Positions 1 to 6,818 of a stretch of DNA of 19,476 nucleotides are shown piece after piece (within the stretch, counting starts at the first letter, position 1; each line of letters begins with the position of its first letter). The position numbers and the translations under genes are program-made. The stretch is from Candidatus Omnitrophota bacterium (GTDB taxonomy: Bacteria; Omnitrophota; Gorgyraeia; Tantalellales; Tantalellaceae): positions 1 to 19,476 of the forward strand of contig DAOVKF010000012.1 of assembly GCA_030631915.1 (NCBI GenBank), written 5' to 3'. The notes beneath the pieces were generated by a model. That model made no database searches. It worked only from the letters and a program-made list of their open reading frames with translations, and was not told the DNA's origin.

Positions 1-120
1 CAACAGTAGATATTGAGTCTGTTTAAAAGACAGCGCCACAAGCACAAGTAATGCCGTGAAAGTTACCAGAGCCAATACGGCGGCCGCTGTTCTGGCCGCG
101 ATCCTGTAAAAGTTTTTCAT
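1..120 (-). CDS. N-terminal fragment of a membrane-anchored protein (runs off left edge)
   Basis: Read on the minus strand from an ATG whose complement is at 118-120, the frame stays open for 40 codons to the window edge. The peptide starts MKNFYRIAARTAA and then has a continuous hydrophobic stretch of about 20 residues (roughly residues 12-31) before SFKQTQ. This is a positively charged N-terminus followed by a membrane anchor or uncleaved signal, so the bulk of the protein is probably periplasmic or surface exposed. No family can be named from 40 residues. It is transcribed away from the EPS locus and shares only the divergent promoter region with it. A strong promoter sits directly in front of the ATG, which supports this start. 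A longer overlapping minus-strand reading frame in another frame over 23-247 is not supported by any promoter or protein-like composition. Confidence 0.6.
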   Translation of the reverse strand, partial: MKNFYRIAARTAAAVLALVTFTALLVLVALSFKQTQYLLL

Positions 121-127
121 ATCTGTA

Positions 128-156
128 ATTATACAGCAACACGCGGATTTGTGCAA
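128..156 (-). promoter_or_regulatory. Sigma-70-type promoter of the leftward gene
   Basis: On the minus strand, TTGCAC (complement of 151-156) is followed after exactly 17 nt by a perfect TATAAT (complement of 128-133). The last base of the -10 lies 7 nt before the ATG at 120, so the expected transcription start falls on or next to the A of the start codon. The transcript would then be leaderless, unless transcription starts earlier or translation starts further in. No Shine-Dalgarno sequence is present in those 7 nt. Confidence 0.65.
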
Positions 157-174
157 AAAAAAACAGGGGATACC

Positions 175-203
175 TGGACATAAAGTTTTGTTCACTGTAT
201 AAT
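175..203 (+). promoter_or_regulatory. Sigma-70-type promoter of the EPS locus
   Basis: TGGACA at 175-180 (five of six bases match TTGACA) is followed by a 17-nt spacer and a perfect TATAAT at 198-203. The expected transcription start is near 210, giving a leader of about 100 nt before the first EPS gene at 313. The -35 boxes of this promoter and of the leftward promoter are only 18 bp apart (157-174), so a regulator bound between them could affect both genes. Confidence 0.65.
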
Positions 204-224
204 CTATAGCGACTGTATTTGTGG

Positions 225-250
225 GGCAGGGGCTCTGGTAGGAGCATGCC
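225..250 (+). promoter_or_regulatory. Hairpin in the 5' leader of the EPS transcript
   Basis: The leader contains a two-part stem: GGCA (225-228) pairs with TGCC (247-250), and inside it GCTC (232-235) pairs with GAGC (242-245) around the loop TGGTAG. The unpaired purine-rich segment 229-231 forms an internal loop. It does not match the c-di-GMP, fluoride or preQ1 riboswitch consensus that I can recall, and no Shine-Dalgarno sequence is sequestered by it. It may be a leader structure of unknown role or a chance fold. Confidence 0.25.
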
Positions 251-312
251 AAACGACCGTCACCTCAGCTGGGAGATACCTGGGCTGTCACGATAATCAA
301 GAAATAAGACGT

Positions 313-1761
313 ATGATCAAGCAAAGAAACCGTGTCCTCAGGACCGCTAATGTCCTTTTAGATTCCGTCATTGTAGTGGCGGCGATGCTGCTTGCCTGTT
401 TTATCAGGACACGCCTGACCCCATATGTCCATTATCCGTTCTCAGTCACGGTCAACGATTATTTCCGGATGTTTGCTCTGATCATCCCGTTGATGAACCT
501 TCTCCTTTATATGAACGGTCTTTACCCCACGAACCGGTTAAGGCCGATCAAAAATGTCGTGTGGATCATCTTCAAGGCGGATCTCGGAGTTGTGGCGGTA
601 TTTGTGCTGATGCTTTACGCTTTTAGAATATTCGCCCTCGGAAGGATGGCAATAGCGATCTTTGCCTTCCTTAATTTCGGGATGTTCCTGGTCAAGGAGA
701 TCGTGATACGTAAAGCCCTGAAAACGGCAAGGAAAAAAGGGCTCGGGCTGTGCAATGTAATGATCATCGGGGACAGGGAACTGATCCCCGAGATCGTGAA
801 GTGTATTATGGACAACCCCTATTTAGGCTTGAACCTCGCGGGGATCTACGTGCTGGAGAGCGAGAAAGCCTACATACTGAATAGCGACGAGAAGGAGAAA
901 GGCTTCTGGGGCATAAAAGTATTTGACCCGCAGAGAGATATCCGGCTTATTCTGCTCGAAAATCAAATAGATAACGTGGTGATCGCGGTAGGCAAGGAAA
1001 AGCTTTCCGAAACCGAAGAACTGCTCCTGAAATGCGAGGAGTTCGGGGCGGAGATATGGCTTTACGCGGATTTTTTCGAACTGATGTTCGCGCGGAAGGA
1101 GATAGATACTCTGGGCGGCATACCGCTTCTGATATTCAGCACGACCCCCCAGTATTCATGGGCAACGGTATTTAAACGCATGCTCGATATCATCGGTTCT
1201 CTGGTCTTATTTATTCTCACCGTCCCTTTAATTCTGCTCGCGTCCGCGATGATCAAACTGACATCGCCCGGCCCTGTTCTGTTCAGGCAGAAAAGAGTGG
1301 GGCTGCACGGGCGGAAGTTCATTTTTTACAAGTTCCGTTCCATGGTAACTGACGCTGAGCAGAGGCGTCAGGAGATCTCAGCCCACAATATCATGAAAGG
1401 CCCGGTGTTCAAGATCAAGGCCGACCCCCGCATTACCCCCGTCGGTAGATTTTTGCGCAGTACCAGCATCGATGAACTCCCCCAGCTCTGGAACGTGTTA
1501 AAAGGGGACATGAGCCTGGTTGGCCCCAGGCCGCCACTGCCGCGGGAAGTGTCGGATTACAGGGGATGGCAGCGAAGGCGTCTCAGCATGAGGCCCGGTC
1601 TTACCTGCCTGTGGCAGGTGCAGGGCAGGAGTAAAATAACGGATTTTGATGAATGGGCCAGATTGGACCTGAAATACATAGATAACTGGTCCCTCTGGCT
1701 CGATTCCGTCATCCTGTTCAAGACGATCTTTGTGGTGCTCTTCAGGGTCGGCGCGGAGTGA
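313..1761 (+). CDS. Initiating sugar-phosphate transferase (undecaprenyl-phosphate hexose-1-phosphate transferase, WcaJ family)
   Basis: Starts EPS synthesis by transferring a hexose-1-phosphate from a UDP-sugar to undecaprenyl phosphate at the cytoplasmic face of the inner membrane. The 482 residues are normal for the long (WcaJ/WbaP-like) form. The N-terminus has about four hydrophobic segments (within residues 1-135), then a soluble Rossmann-like CoA_binding_3 domain (about 145-265), then the catalytic bacterial sugar transferase domain from KRMLDIIGS at about 288. Family hallmarks are present: KFRSM (about 340), the DELPQLWNVLKGDMS block (about 387), VGPRP (about 404) and the RPGLTCLWQVQGRS block. 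It is the first gene behind the strong promoter at 175-203. No clear Shine-Dalgarno precedes the ATG, but the N-terminus fits the family. The transferred sugar (Glc, Gal or a HexNAc) cannot be read from sequence. Confidence 0.92.
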   Translation: MIKQRNRVLRTANVLLDSVIVVAAMLLACFIRTRLTPYVHYPFSVTVNDYFRMFALIIPLMNLLLYMNGLYPTNRLRPIKNVVWIIFKADLGVVAVFVLMLYAFRIFALGRMAIAIFAFLNFGMFLVKEIVIRKALKTARKKGLGLCNVMIIGDRELIPEIVKCIMDNPYLGLNLAGIYVLESEKAYILNSDEKEKGFWGIKVFDPQRDIRLILLENQIDNVVIAVGKEKLSETEELLLKCEEFGAEIWLYADFFELMFARKEIDTLGGIPLLIFSTTPQYSWATVFKRMLDIIGSLVLFILTVPLILLASAMIKLTSPGPVLFRQKRVGLHGRKFIFYKFRSMVTDAEQRRQEISAHNIMKGPVFKIKADPRITPVGRFLRSTSIDELPQLWNVLKGDMSLVGPRPPLPREVSDYRGWQRRRLSMRPGLTCLWQVQGRSKITDFDEWARLDLKYIDNWSLWLDSVILFKTIFVVLFRVGAE

Positions 1762-1765
1762 ACAC

Positions 1766-1811
1766 ATTTCGAACGAAATTTTTGTGAAATAATATTGCCG
1801 TCGGCGATATT
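1766..1811 (+). terminator. Two consecutive hairpins after the initiating transferase (weak terminator or attenuator candidate)
   Basis: The first hairpin pairs ATTTC (1766-1770) with GAAAT (1775-1779) around GAAC and is followed by T at 1780-1783. The second pairs AATATTGC (1791-1798) with GCGATATT (1804-1811), eight pairs including one T-G wobble, around the loop CGTCG. The first has the hairpin-plus-T order of an intrinsic terminator, but its stem is short and AT-rich, so termination would be partial at best. The second lacks a T-tract. Both lie in the 120-nt gap before the PilZ gene. Confidence 0.3.
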
Positions 1812-1837
1812 GTCAGGTAAAATAGATAAAACATAAT
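1810..1837 (+). promoter_or_regulatory. Possible internal promoter upstream of the PilZ gene
   Basis: TTGTCA (1810-1815) and CATAAT (1832-1837), each five of six to consensus, are separated by 16 nt. A start near 1844 would leave a leader of about 38 nt before the ATG at 1882. The gap here is the widest between the first genes of the locus and also holds two hairpins, which makes a secondary promoter plausible. An overlapping weaker alternative is TTGGTT (1837-1842) with TATAAA (1861-1866). Confidence 0.35.
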
Positions 1838-1881
1838 TGGTTACGGTGTTTTTATATACCTATAAATAATGTGGGGGTTAT

Positions 1882-2283
1882 ATGTCAGTATTCTCGCGGA
1901 TCTGGAACAGGGTTATGATGGGCAGGATGTCCTTTAATGATAGAAGGCGGTTCATTCGCATTAGCGAGCATCACCTTTTGCGGTACAGGGTCATTGATAA
2001 AGACGAGGAAATGTCTTTTACGAGGAACATCAGCGTTGGAGGCGTCCTTTTTCACTGCAGGGAGCAACTGCCGCAGGGGAGCATGATCGAGCTGGACATG
2101 AATTTGCCCCCCTATTCGCGGCCTATCAGGGCGATGGCGAAGGTCCTGAGGGTTGAGCCTCTCAGGAAGGTAGGCGGGTTTGATATCGGGGTTGAGTTTG
2201 TCAGTGTCGATGAGGACGCCAGGAATTTTCTGGATGAGAAGATAAGATCATTTTGTGAGAAGGAACAGAACAAGAAAAAATAA
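1882..2283 (+). CDS. PilZ-domain c-di-GMP receptor protein
   Basis: A 133-residue, mostly single-domain cytoplasmic protein. The PilZ ligand motifs are intact: RxxxR at residues 22-26 (within DRRRFIR) and NxSxGG at 49-54 (NISVGG). They are followed by the beta-strands of the barrel (GVLFHC, SMIELDMNLP, AKVLRVEPL, GFDIGVEFV) and a C-terminal helix rich in charged residues. In the family these residues bind the second messenger c-di-GMP. Its place between the initiating transferase and the export genes suggests that it switches EPS synthesis or export on when c-di-GMP rises, as PilZ domains do in alginate and cellulose systems. Its direct partner is unknown, since it has no fused output domain. 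The start is preceded by a G-rich stretch at 1873-1877 about 4 nt upstream. The next gene begins 11 nt after its stop. Confidence 0.9.
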   Translation: MSVFSRIWNRVMMGRMSFNDRRRFIRISEHHLLRYRVIDKDEEMSFTRNISVGGVLFHCREQLPQGSMIELDMNLPPYSRPIRAMAKVLRVEPLRKVGGFDIGVEFVSVDEDARNFLDEKIRSFCEKEQNKKK

Positions 2284-2294
2284 AGAAAAAAACA

Positions 2295-3689
2295 TTGAGG
2301 CTTTTGTGTGTCATCATAGCATCGCTTTGTTTTATGCCCCTCTGTTACGGAGAGCTTCCGGGGAGAGAGGAGGAGCCCGTGTGTGAACGGGCCGGGGACA
2401 ATGGGATACCCGGATCCGGGAACGGAAACGATCAAAAGGGTTCGTTATTAGAAGAGGCGCGTATAGCTTCCGAAGAGACCGCGCACAAAGTGAGAAGCGG
2501 CGTCCGTTTTCACGTGGATATGGAAGAAGGATACGACGACAATATTTACAGGACAAATGACGACATGGAGTCGGATTATATTACAAGCGTCAAGCCGGGC
2601 ATAAGCTATGATTTCACGCCGGCTCCGATCGAGGGAAAAACAAGAACGATTTCAAGTTTGACCCTGGATCTGGGCGGAGAGATCGTCCGTTACGCTGAGC
2701 ACGGGAACCTTAACAGGGATACTCTTACAAAGAATATATTCTCACATTTCAACATGGAAAGCGTTTTTTTTGACCGGGTTAATACGTATTTCAGTCTGGA
2801 GAGAAAACAGAGAGTCGCGGCCGAGCTTTATCCCGAGGCCCGGACATCTCCTACCAGTTCTTCCAGGGACAGGCTGGTGGATTACTGGACGAATAATTAC
2901 GGAGCGAATTATAACATGGGCGCCGGGCGGTATACGCTGGTATTAGGATACGGGCATAGTGACGTTATCTACGAATCGGAAGAGGATAAAGTGAACAACA
3001 ATATCCACGACACTTTCAGCTTAAGCGCTTACATGGACTTCATGCCTGATACGCAGCTGTTTTTAACCGGGTCACATACTGTGGCGAGCCGCCCGAAGAG
3101 CAGGAACAATGATGTGGAATATGATAATTTTTCCGCTGGGATAACGGGGAAGATCGCCCCTAAGACAAACGTTACCGTGAGCGCGGGTTATACAATGGTG
3201 GACGCTGAAACCGGGGATGACACTGATTCTATTGACGCGAGCCTGAGCCTGGAATACCAGCTGTTCCCGCGTCTTACTTTCAACGCGAGCGCGAGCCGTT
3301 CGATCCAGGATATGGCCGAACAGGCTGAAACCGCCACGGAAGATACGGACGATCGCCCTGATTCTGAATGGGCTACTGATATTACTTCTCAGTACGCGAG
3401 GGTTGACAGGCTTTTCCTGGGGGTCAGTTATTTCCCTTCTTTAGACGAGAGGCTTTCATTGCGCGCGGGTGTTTCATATAACCGCAGTGAATATGATTCA
3501 GGAAGAGAGGATAAAACTTATAGGTTCGATCTGGGCGCCGGATATCAACTGAATGAGTGGCTGAGCCTTACAGGAAAATATACCTTCAGAAAGCAGATAT
3601 CCGATATTGATGATTCCGGAGATCCTTCTGATGATCAGGGAGGCTACGAAAATAATGTCTATACGTTGGGTTTATCCGCAAAGTTTTAA
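2295..3689 (+). CDS. Outer-membrane beta-barrel protein (BBP2-like putative porin)
   Basis: A 464-residue exported protein. The frame opens with a TTG; upstream in frame there is a stop at 2256-2258, and the first 19 residues after the TTG form a signal peptide (MRLLCVIIASLCFMPLCYG), so TTG is the best start despite a poor Shine-Dalgarno. After an acidic linker (about 20-65) comes a run of alternating polar/aromatic strands, beginning GYDDNIYRTND, a hallmark of the BBP2_2 putative beta-barrel group often found in EPS loci. It ends YTLGLSAKF, with the terminal Phe typical of proteins inserted by the BAM machinery. The OPX gene follows 10 nt later and lacks a membrane-spanning tail, so this barrel may be the outer-membrane pore for the polymer. 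That role is inferred. An assembly or anchoring role is also possible. Confidence 0.8.
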   Translation: MRLLCVIIASLCFMPLCYGELPGREEEPVCERAGDNGIPGSGNGNDQKGSLLEEARIASEETAHKVRSGVRFHVDMEEGYDDNIYRTNDDMESDYITSVKPGISYDFTPAPIEGKTRTISSLTLDLGGEIVRYAEHGNLNRDTLTKNIFSHFNMESVFFDRVNTYFSLERKQRVAAELYPEARTSPTSSSRDRLVDYWTNNYGANYNMGAGRYTLVLGYGHSDVIYESEEDKVNNNIHDTFSLSAYMDFMPDTQLFLTGSHTVASRPKSRNNDVEYDNFSAGITGKIAPKTNVTVSAGYTMVDAETGDDTDSIDASLSLEYQLFPRLTFNASASRSIQDMAEQAETATEDTDDRPDSEWATDITSQYARVDRLFLGVSYFPSLDERLSLRAGVSYNRSEYDSGREDKTYRFDLGAGYQLNEWLSLTGKYTFRKQISDIDDSGDPSDDQGGYENNVYTLGLSAKF

Positions 3690-3693
3690 GGAG
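3688..3693 (+). promoter_or_regulatory. Ribosome binding site that fixes the OPX gene start
   Basis: AAGGAG overlaps the stop codon of the beta-barrel gene and lies 6 nt before the ATG at 3700. The frame is open upstream to 3607, but the residues before 3700 are not protein-like and overlap the previous gene. A signal peptide begins exactly at 3700. Confidence 0.8.
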
Positions 3694-3699
3694 TGTAAT

Positions 3700-4698
3700 A
3701 TGAGAAGATCGTCAGTTGTTTTGTTCGCGGGCATTTTTTTATTTGCTTCCGCCCTCTTTGCTCAGGAGAAACCCATTACCTCTGAGGGGGGGGCGGTCTT
3801 TGACGCGGCAAGCCAGAAGGCACATGGATCAACGCCTGACAGCAAGCGGGAACTCCCCGGTCCCGGGGGAGAGGCTGTTCCCGATGTTTTAGAGGGCGAG
3901 GAAAAGGTATTGACGACTGTGTCACAGGAAGAGGAGGAGGATCTGTCATTTATTATTCTCCCCGGCGATGTAGTGGAAATAAACGTGTTCGGTTCTAATA
4001 TGCACCATCCCGGGGTTACTTTAAGGGTTTCCAGGGAAGGTGCGATATATTTCCCTCTTTTAGGAGAGATAAAACTCGCGGGCCTTGACGCTGTGGAAGC
4101 GACAAAAAAACTGGAAGCCATGCTTCTGGACGGTTATCTGACCGATCCCAGGGTGGCGGTCTACATACATGAGCGCGTGGCTTCCGTGATGCTAAGGACT
4201 TTTACGATCTCCGGTTCGATAGGCAGGGCGGGGATATATAACGTTGAGGGGAACCTTAAGCTGATAGACGCTGTCAATGTAGCCGGAGGGGTAACACCGG
4301 ACGCTGATACTTCACAGGTGAGAGTTATAAGAAAGACGGAAGAAGAGGAAGAAACGTTTATTATGGATCTTTATGAGCTGGGCATGGATTTCAGCATAAG
4401 AGGCAGAGACAGGATCAAAGTGGAATCTTTCGGAAACTATACCATATACGGCGAGATCATGAGGCCGGGTAAATATTTCATCAGTAAGGAGCTTATGACG
4501 GCTGACGCTGTCCTGGCGGCAGGAGGTTTTACCCCCACGGCGAGCAAGAACGGGGTTAAGATCATCAGGGAATCGGATGAAGGGAAAAAGAAGGTCATAA
4601 AAGTTCCGGTAGCGCACATATTCAGGACCGGCAAGAAGTCCAGAGACGAGTTGTTGAAGGACGGGGATATAGTCATAGTTCCTGAATCATGGTTCTAG
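3700..4698 (+). CDS. Polysaccharide export (OPX, Wza-like) protein with two SLBB domains
   Basis: A 332-residue periplasmic export protein. Residues 1-23 are a signal peptide (RRSSVVLFAGIFLFASALFA), with no lipobox Cys, so it is not a Wza-type lipoprotein. An acidic linker follows, then the Poly_export domain (from about 82: LPGDVVEINVFG, VSREGAIYFPLLGEIKLAG, TDPRVAVYI) and two SLBB beta-grasp repeats (about 163 onwards: SGSIGRAGIYNV, and about 245 onwards: YGEIMRPGKYFI). The protein stops at VPESWF directly after the second SLBB. The C-terminal amphipathic helix that forms the outer-membrane alpha-barrel of E. coli Wza is therefore absent. Short OPX proteins of this kind are known to work with a separate beta-barrel porin, and one is encoded just upstream. 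Downstream lies the matching inner-membrane co-polymerase. The family call is firm; the pairing is inferred. Confidence 0.9.
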   Translation: MRRSSVVLFAGIFLFASALFAQEKPITSEGGAVFDAASQKAHGSTPDSKRELPGPGGEAVPDVLEGEEKVLTTVSQEEEEDLSFIILPGDVVEINVFGSNMHHPGVTLRVSREGAIYFPLLGEIKLAGLDAVEATKKLEAMLLDGYLTDPRVAVYIHERVASVMLRTFTISGSIGRAGIYNVEGNLKLIDAVNVAGGVTPDADTSQVRVIRKTEEEEETFIMDLYELGMDFSIRGRDRIKVESFGNYTIYGEIMRPGKYFISKELMTADAVLAAGGFTPTASKNGVKIIRESDEGKKKVIKVPVAHIFRTGKKSRDELLKDGDIVIVPESWF

Positions 4699-4750
4699 TT
4701 CAGACACGAATTTAAACGGATAGTTAGACACGCATTTTTTTGCGGATTTA
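4696..4750 (+). repeat. Imperfect direct repeat in the OPX-Wzc gap
   Basis: The string TAGTTCAGACACGAATTT (4696-4713) recurs with small changes as TAGTTAGACACGCATTTT (4721-4738), a period of about 25 nt. Each copy is followed by a CGGAT-like end (CGGAT at 4717-4721; GCGGAT at 4742-4747 and again at 4751-4756). The second copy also contains CGCA/TGCG flanking a T-run (4731-4744), which can form a small hairpin. The gap ends with AAGGAG (4757-4762), 11 nt before the next ATG. Confidence 0.4.
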
Positions 4751-4773
4751 GCGGATAAGGAGACTGGACAAAA

Positions 4774-6735
4774 ATGATACCATCACCCGAAGTCAGGGAA
4801 GTCCCGATAAAAGAATATCTTGGAATGATCCGGAAACGTGTCCGGCTGATCATCGGTCTTATGCTGGCCATAGTTGTTTTTTTCATTTCCTATTATTTCT
4901 TTTTCCCGAAGACATATGTCGCGAAAACGACCATCCTCATAAAAAAGGCGGGCCTGCGGCTCATGGATCCCAAAAAAGACCCGATGACTTCAGGAAAAGG
5001 GGATTACCAGGATCAGCTGAGGCTTTTACATTCCGGTTTTCTTGTGGAAAGGATCGCCCGAAAGTTAGACCAGCCCTTGCTTACTCCTAAGAAACTTCTT
5101 TCCATGGTTAGCATCGATCCTGTTTTCAGAACCAGCATGGTTGAGATTTCCGTTAAAGGAAGGGATCCGGTTCAGATCGCGGAGATCGCGAATGCCTGGG
5201 CGCGGGAGTTCATATACCAGGACATGGAAAGGAAAATGGGGATAGCGGAGTATGGTGTCTCCAGGCTGGAAGATCAGATCTCAGAGACCCTGGTAGAACT
5301 GCAAAAAGCCGAGAAAGAACTCGATGTGTTTGTGACAAAGTACGGGGTTCTGGCTGAGAGGGAACAACTGGTGGACCGTCTCAAGGCTCAGAAGATCAGG
5401 TTAGAGCAAGAGCTTGTGAACCTGTCGGTACGTTATAAAGAAAAGCACTTGAGGATCGTCTCACTGAATGGCCAGCTTACTAAGGTAACAAAACAGATAA
5501 GGGAGGAGAACCAAAAGCTTTTGATGCTTAAAGAAAAAATGGCAGCGTATAAGGTCCTTGTGAAGAGAGCGGACGCGTACAGGCAGATATACTCGGAGCT
5601 TATCCAGCGTTCCAAACAACTTGACACGGCACGGGGACTTGTAGTGTCCGATATAGGGATCATTGATACGGCGCGGGTGCCGAAAGTACCTCTGGGTCTT
5701 CCGGGTAAGATGATATTTATTTTACTGGCAGGGGGCCTGTTTTCCGGTATATTGCTGTGTTTTGTCCTGGAATATTTCGACTCATCCCTGAAAGCCGCGG
5801 AGGAAGTCGAATTTTACGCGAAAATCCCTTTTCTGGGTGAGATACCCCTGGCCGATGAGTTCGCGGAAGAAGGGATAAAGGATCTCAGTCTGATCTACCA
5901 TATAAAAACCTATTCCCAGACAGGGCAAGCGTTCAAATGCCTGGAAGAATCTTTGCTTTTTTCTTTCAGAGAGGAAAGGCCTCTTAAGACCTTTCTTGTG
6001 TGCAGCGCCGTTCCCGGGGAAGGCAAAACGTTCACAGCATCCAACCTGGGCGCGGTCTTCGCTCATGAGGAAGAGCCTGTTTTGATGGTAGACGCCAATA
6101 TGCGCAGCGGGAATCTGAGCAGGGTTTTTAATGCCTCAAAGGAAAAAGGCCTTAGCGATATATTGAACGGCGATTGCCGGCTCGAAGAGGCGGTAATAGG
6201 AACTCCTGTGCCCGGTCTGTTTTTATTGCCTTCAGGGCCGCTGGTCTCGAACCCGATAGGCCTTCTGGAATCTGAAGAAGTCGCCGGTATCTTGAGAGGA
6301 ATGGAGGGAATGTATCACAGGATAATAATCGATATCACTTCTATTTCGATCGGTCCGGAGGCTTTGATCCTGGGGAACAAGTGTGACGGAGTCGTTTTTG
6401 TTATAAATAAAGGTGGTACCCGGTTAGAGGAGATCACAAAAGCGAAGAAAAGCATGGAGATAGCCCAGGCGAAGATCCTCGGCGCGGTCTTGAACAACGC
6501 GGGAATAAGACAGAAAAAATGGAAAAAGAGGGGAGAGGGGCGCGTGTCCGGCTATTTTCGTAGTTTTCAGACCTCTTTGAAAAACGCGGTTTTTGCTGTG
6601 AAAAAACCGGGAATTTCAGCTCTGAAGAAAAAGATCCTGTCCGTGAAAAAGTCGGCCGCCGCCATGAAAAACAATATACCGGTTGCAAAAAAGGCAATAT
6701 TCGCGAAATTCAAAAACCCCTTTAAAAGAACATAA
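4774..6735 (+). CDS. Wzc-like polysaccharide co-polymerase / BY-kinase with degenerate kinase motifs
   Basis: A 653-residue inner-membrane protein that controls polymer length and couples polymerisation to export. TM1 is at about 25-44 and TM2 at about 313-334. The periplasmic part between them includes the Wzz domain and a coiled-coil region (about 150-280), and VPKVPLGLPGK precedes TM2. The cytoplasmic part is a CpsD/CapB-like P-loop domain. Walker A is intact (PGEGKT, Lys418). Walker A' reads VDANMRSG, so the second Asp of the usual DxD is Asn442. Walker B reads IIDITS (Asp520) instead of the usual IIDTPP. The C-terminus has no Tyr cluster (only Tyr594). Instead there is a tail of 75 residues (579-653) with 18 Lys, 5 Arg and one Glu. 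ATP binding is likely, but autophosphorylation on a Tyr cluster of the usual kind is doubtful. AAGGAG at 4757-4762 precedes the ATG. Confidence 0.88.
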   Translation: MIPSPEVREVPIKEYLGMIRKRVRLIIGLMLAIVVFFISYYFFFPKTYVAKTTILIKKAGLRLMDPKKDPMTSGKGDYQDQLRLLHSGFLVERIARKLDQPLLTPKKLLSMVSIDPVFRTSMVEISVKGRDPVQIAEIANAWAREFIYQDMERKMGIAEYGVSRLEDQISETLVELQKAEKELDVFVTKYGVLAEREQLVDRLKAQKIRLEQELVNLSVRYKEKHLRIVSLNGQLTKVTKQIREENQKLLMLKEKMAAYKVLVKRADAYRQIYSELIQRSKQLDTARGLVVSDIGIIDTARVPKVPLGLPGKMIFILLAGGLFSGILLCFVLEYFDSSLKAAEEVEFYAKIPFLGEIPLADEFAEEGIKDLSLIYHIKTYSQTGQAFKCLEESLLFSFREERPLKTFLVCSAVPGEGKTFTASNLGAVFAHEEEPVLMVDANMRSGNLSRVFNASKEKGLSDILNGDCRLEEAVIGTPVPGLFLLPSGPLVSNPIGLLESEEVAGILRGMEGMYHRIIIDITSISIGPEALILGNKCDGVVFVINKGGTRLEEITKAKKSMEIAQAKILGAVLNNAGIRQKKWKKRGEGRVSGYFRSFQTSLKNAVFAVKKPGISALKKKILSVKKSAAAMKNNIPVAKKAIFAKFKNPFKRT

Positions 6736-6788
6736 GAGCAGTATAGATCGGTATGCATAGAGGCTCGGACCAAGTCTGCTTATTTGTC

Positions 6789-6808
6789 ATTCCTGCGCAA
6801 GCAGGAAT
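6789..6808 (+). repeat. 20-bp palindromic intergenic repeat (dRS3-like), copy 1
   Basis: ATTCCTGCGCAAGCAGGAAT is a palindrome with two non-complementary central bases. It has the architecture of the short ATTCC-N-GGAAT repeats scattered between genes in many genomes (the Neisseria dRS3 form is ATTCCC-N8-GGGAAT). It is flanked by GTC on the left and CCAGTCC on the right. It lies in the gap between the Wzc gene and the epimerase gene. Related copies are at 8085-8104 and 8123-8142. Confidence 0.7.
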
Positions 6809-6818
6809 CCAGTCCTTC

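Noticed and set aside
23..247. Minus-strand open frame of 74 codons across the promoter region
   Set aside because: It runs through both predicted promoters and is rich in Arg, Tyr and Phe without domain-like pattern. The frame starting at 120 has a membrane anchor and a promoter and is the better gene.
210..312. Known c-di-GMP riboswitch in the EPS leader
   Set aside because: The conserved core bases of the GEMM class I and class II switches are not present. Only a simple hairpin is seen.
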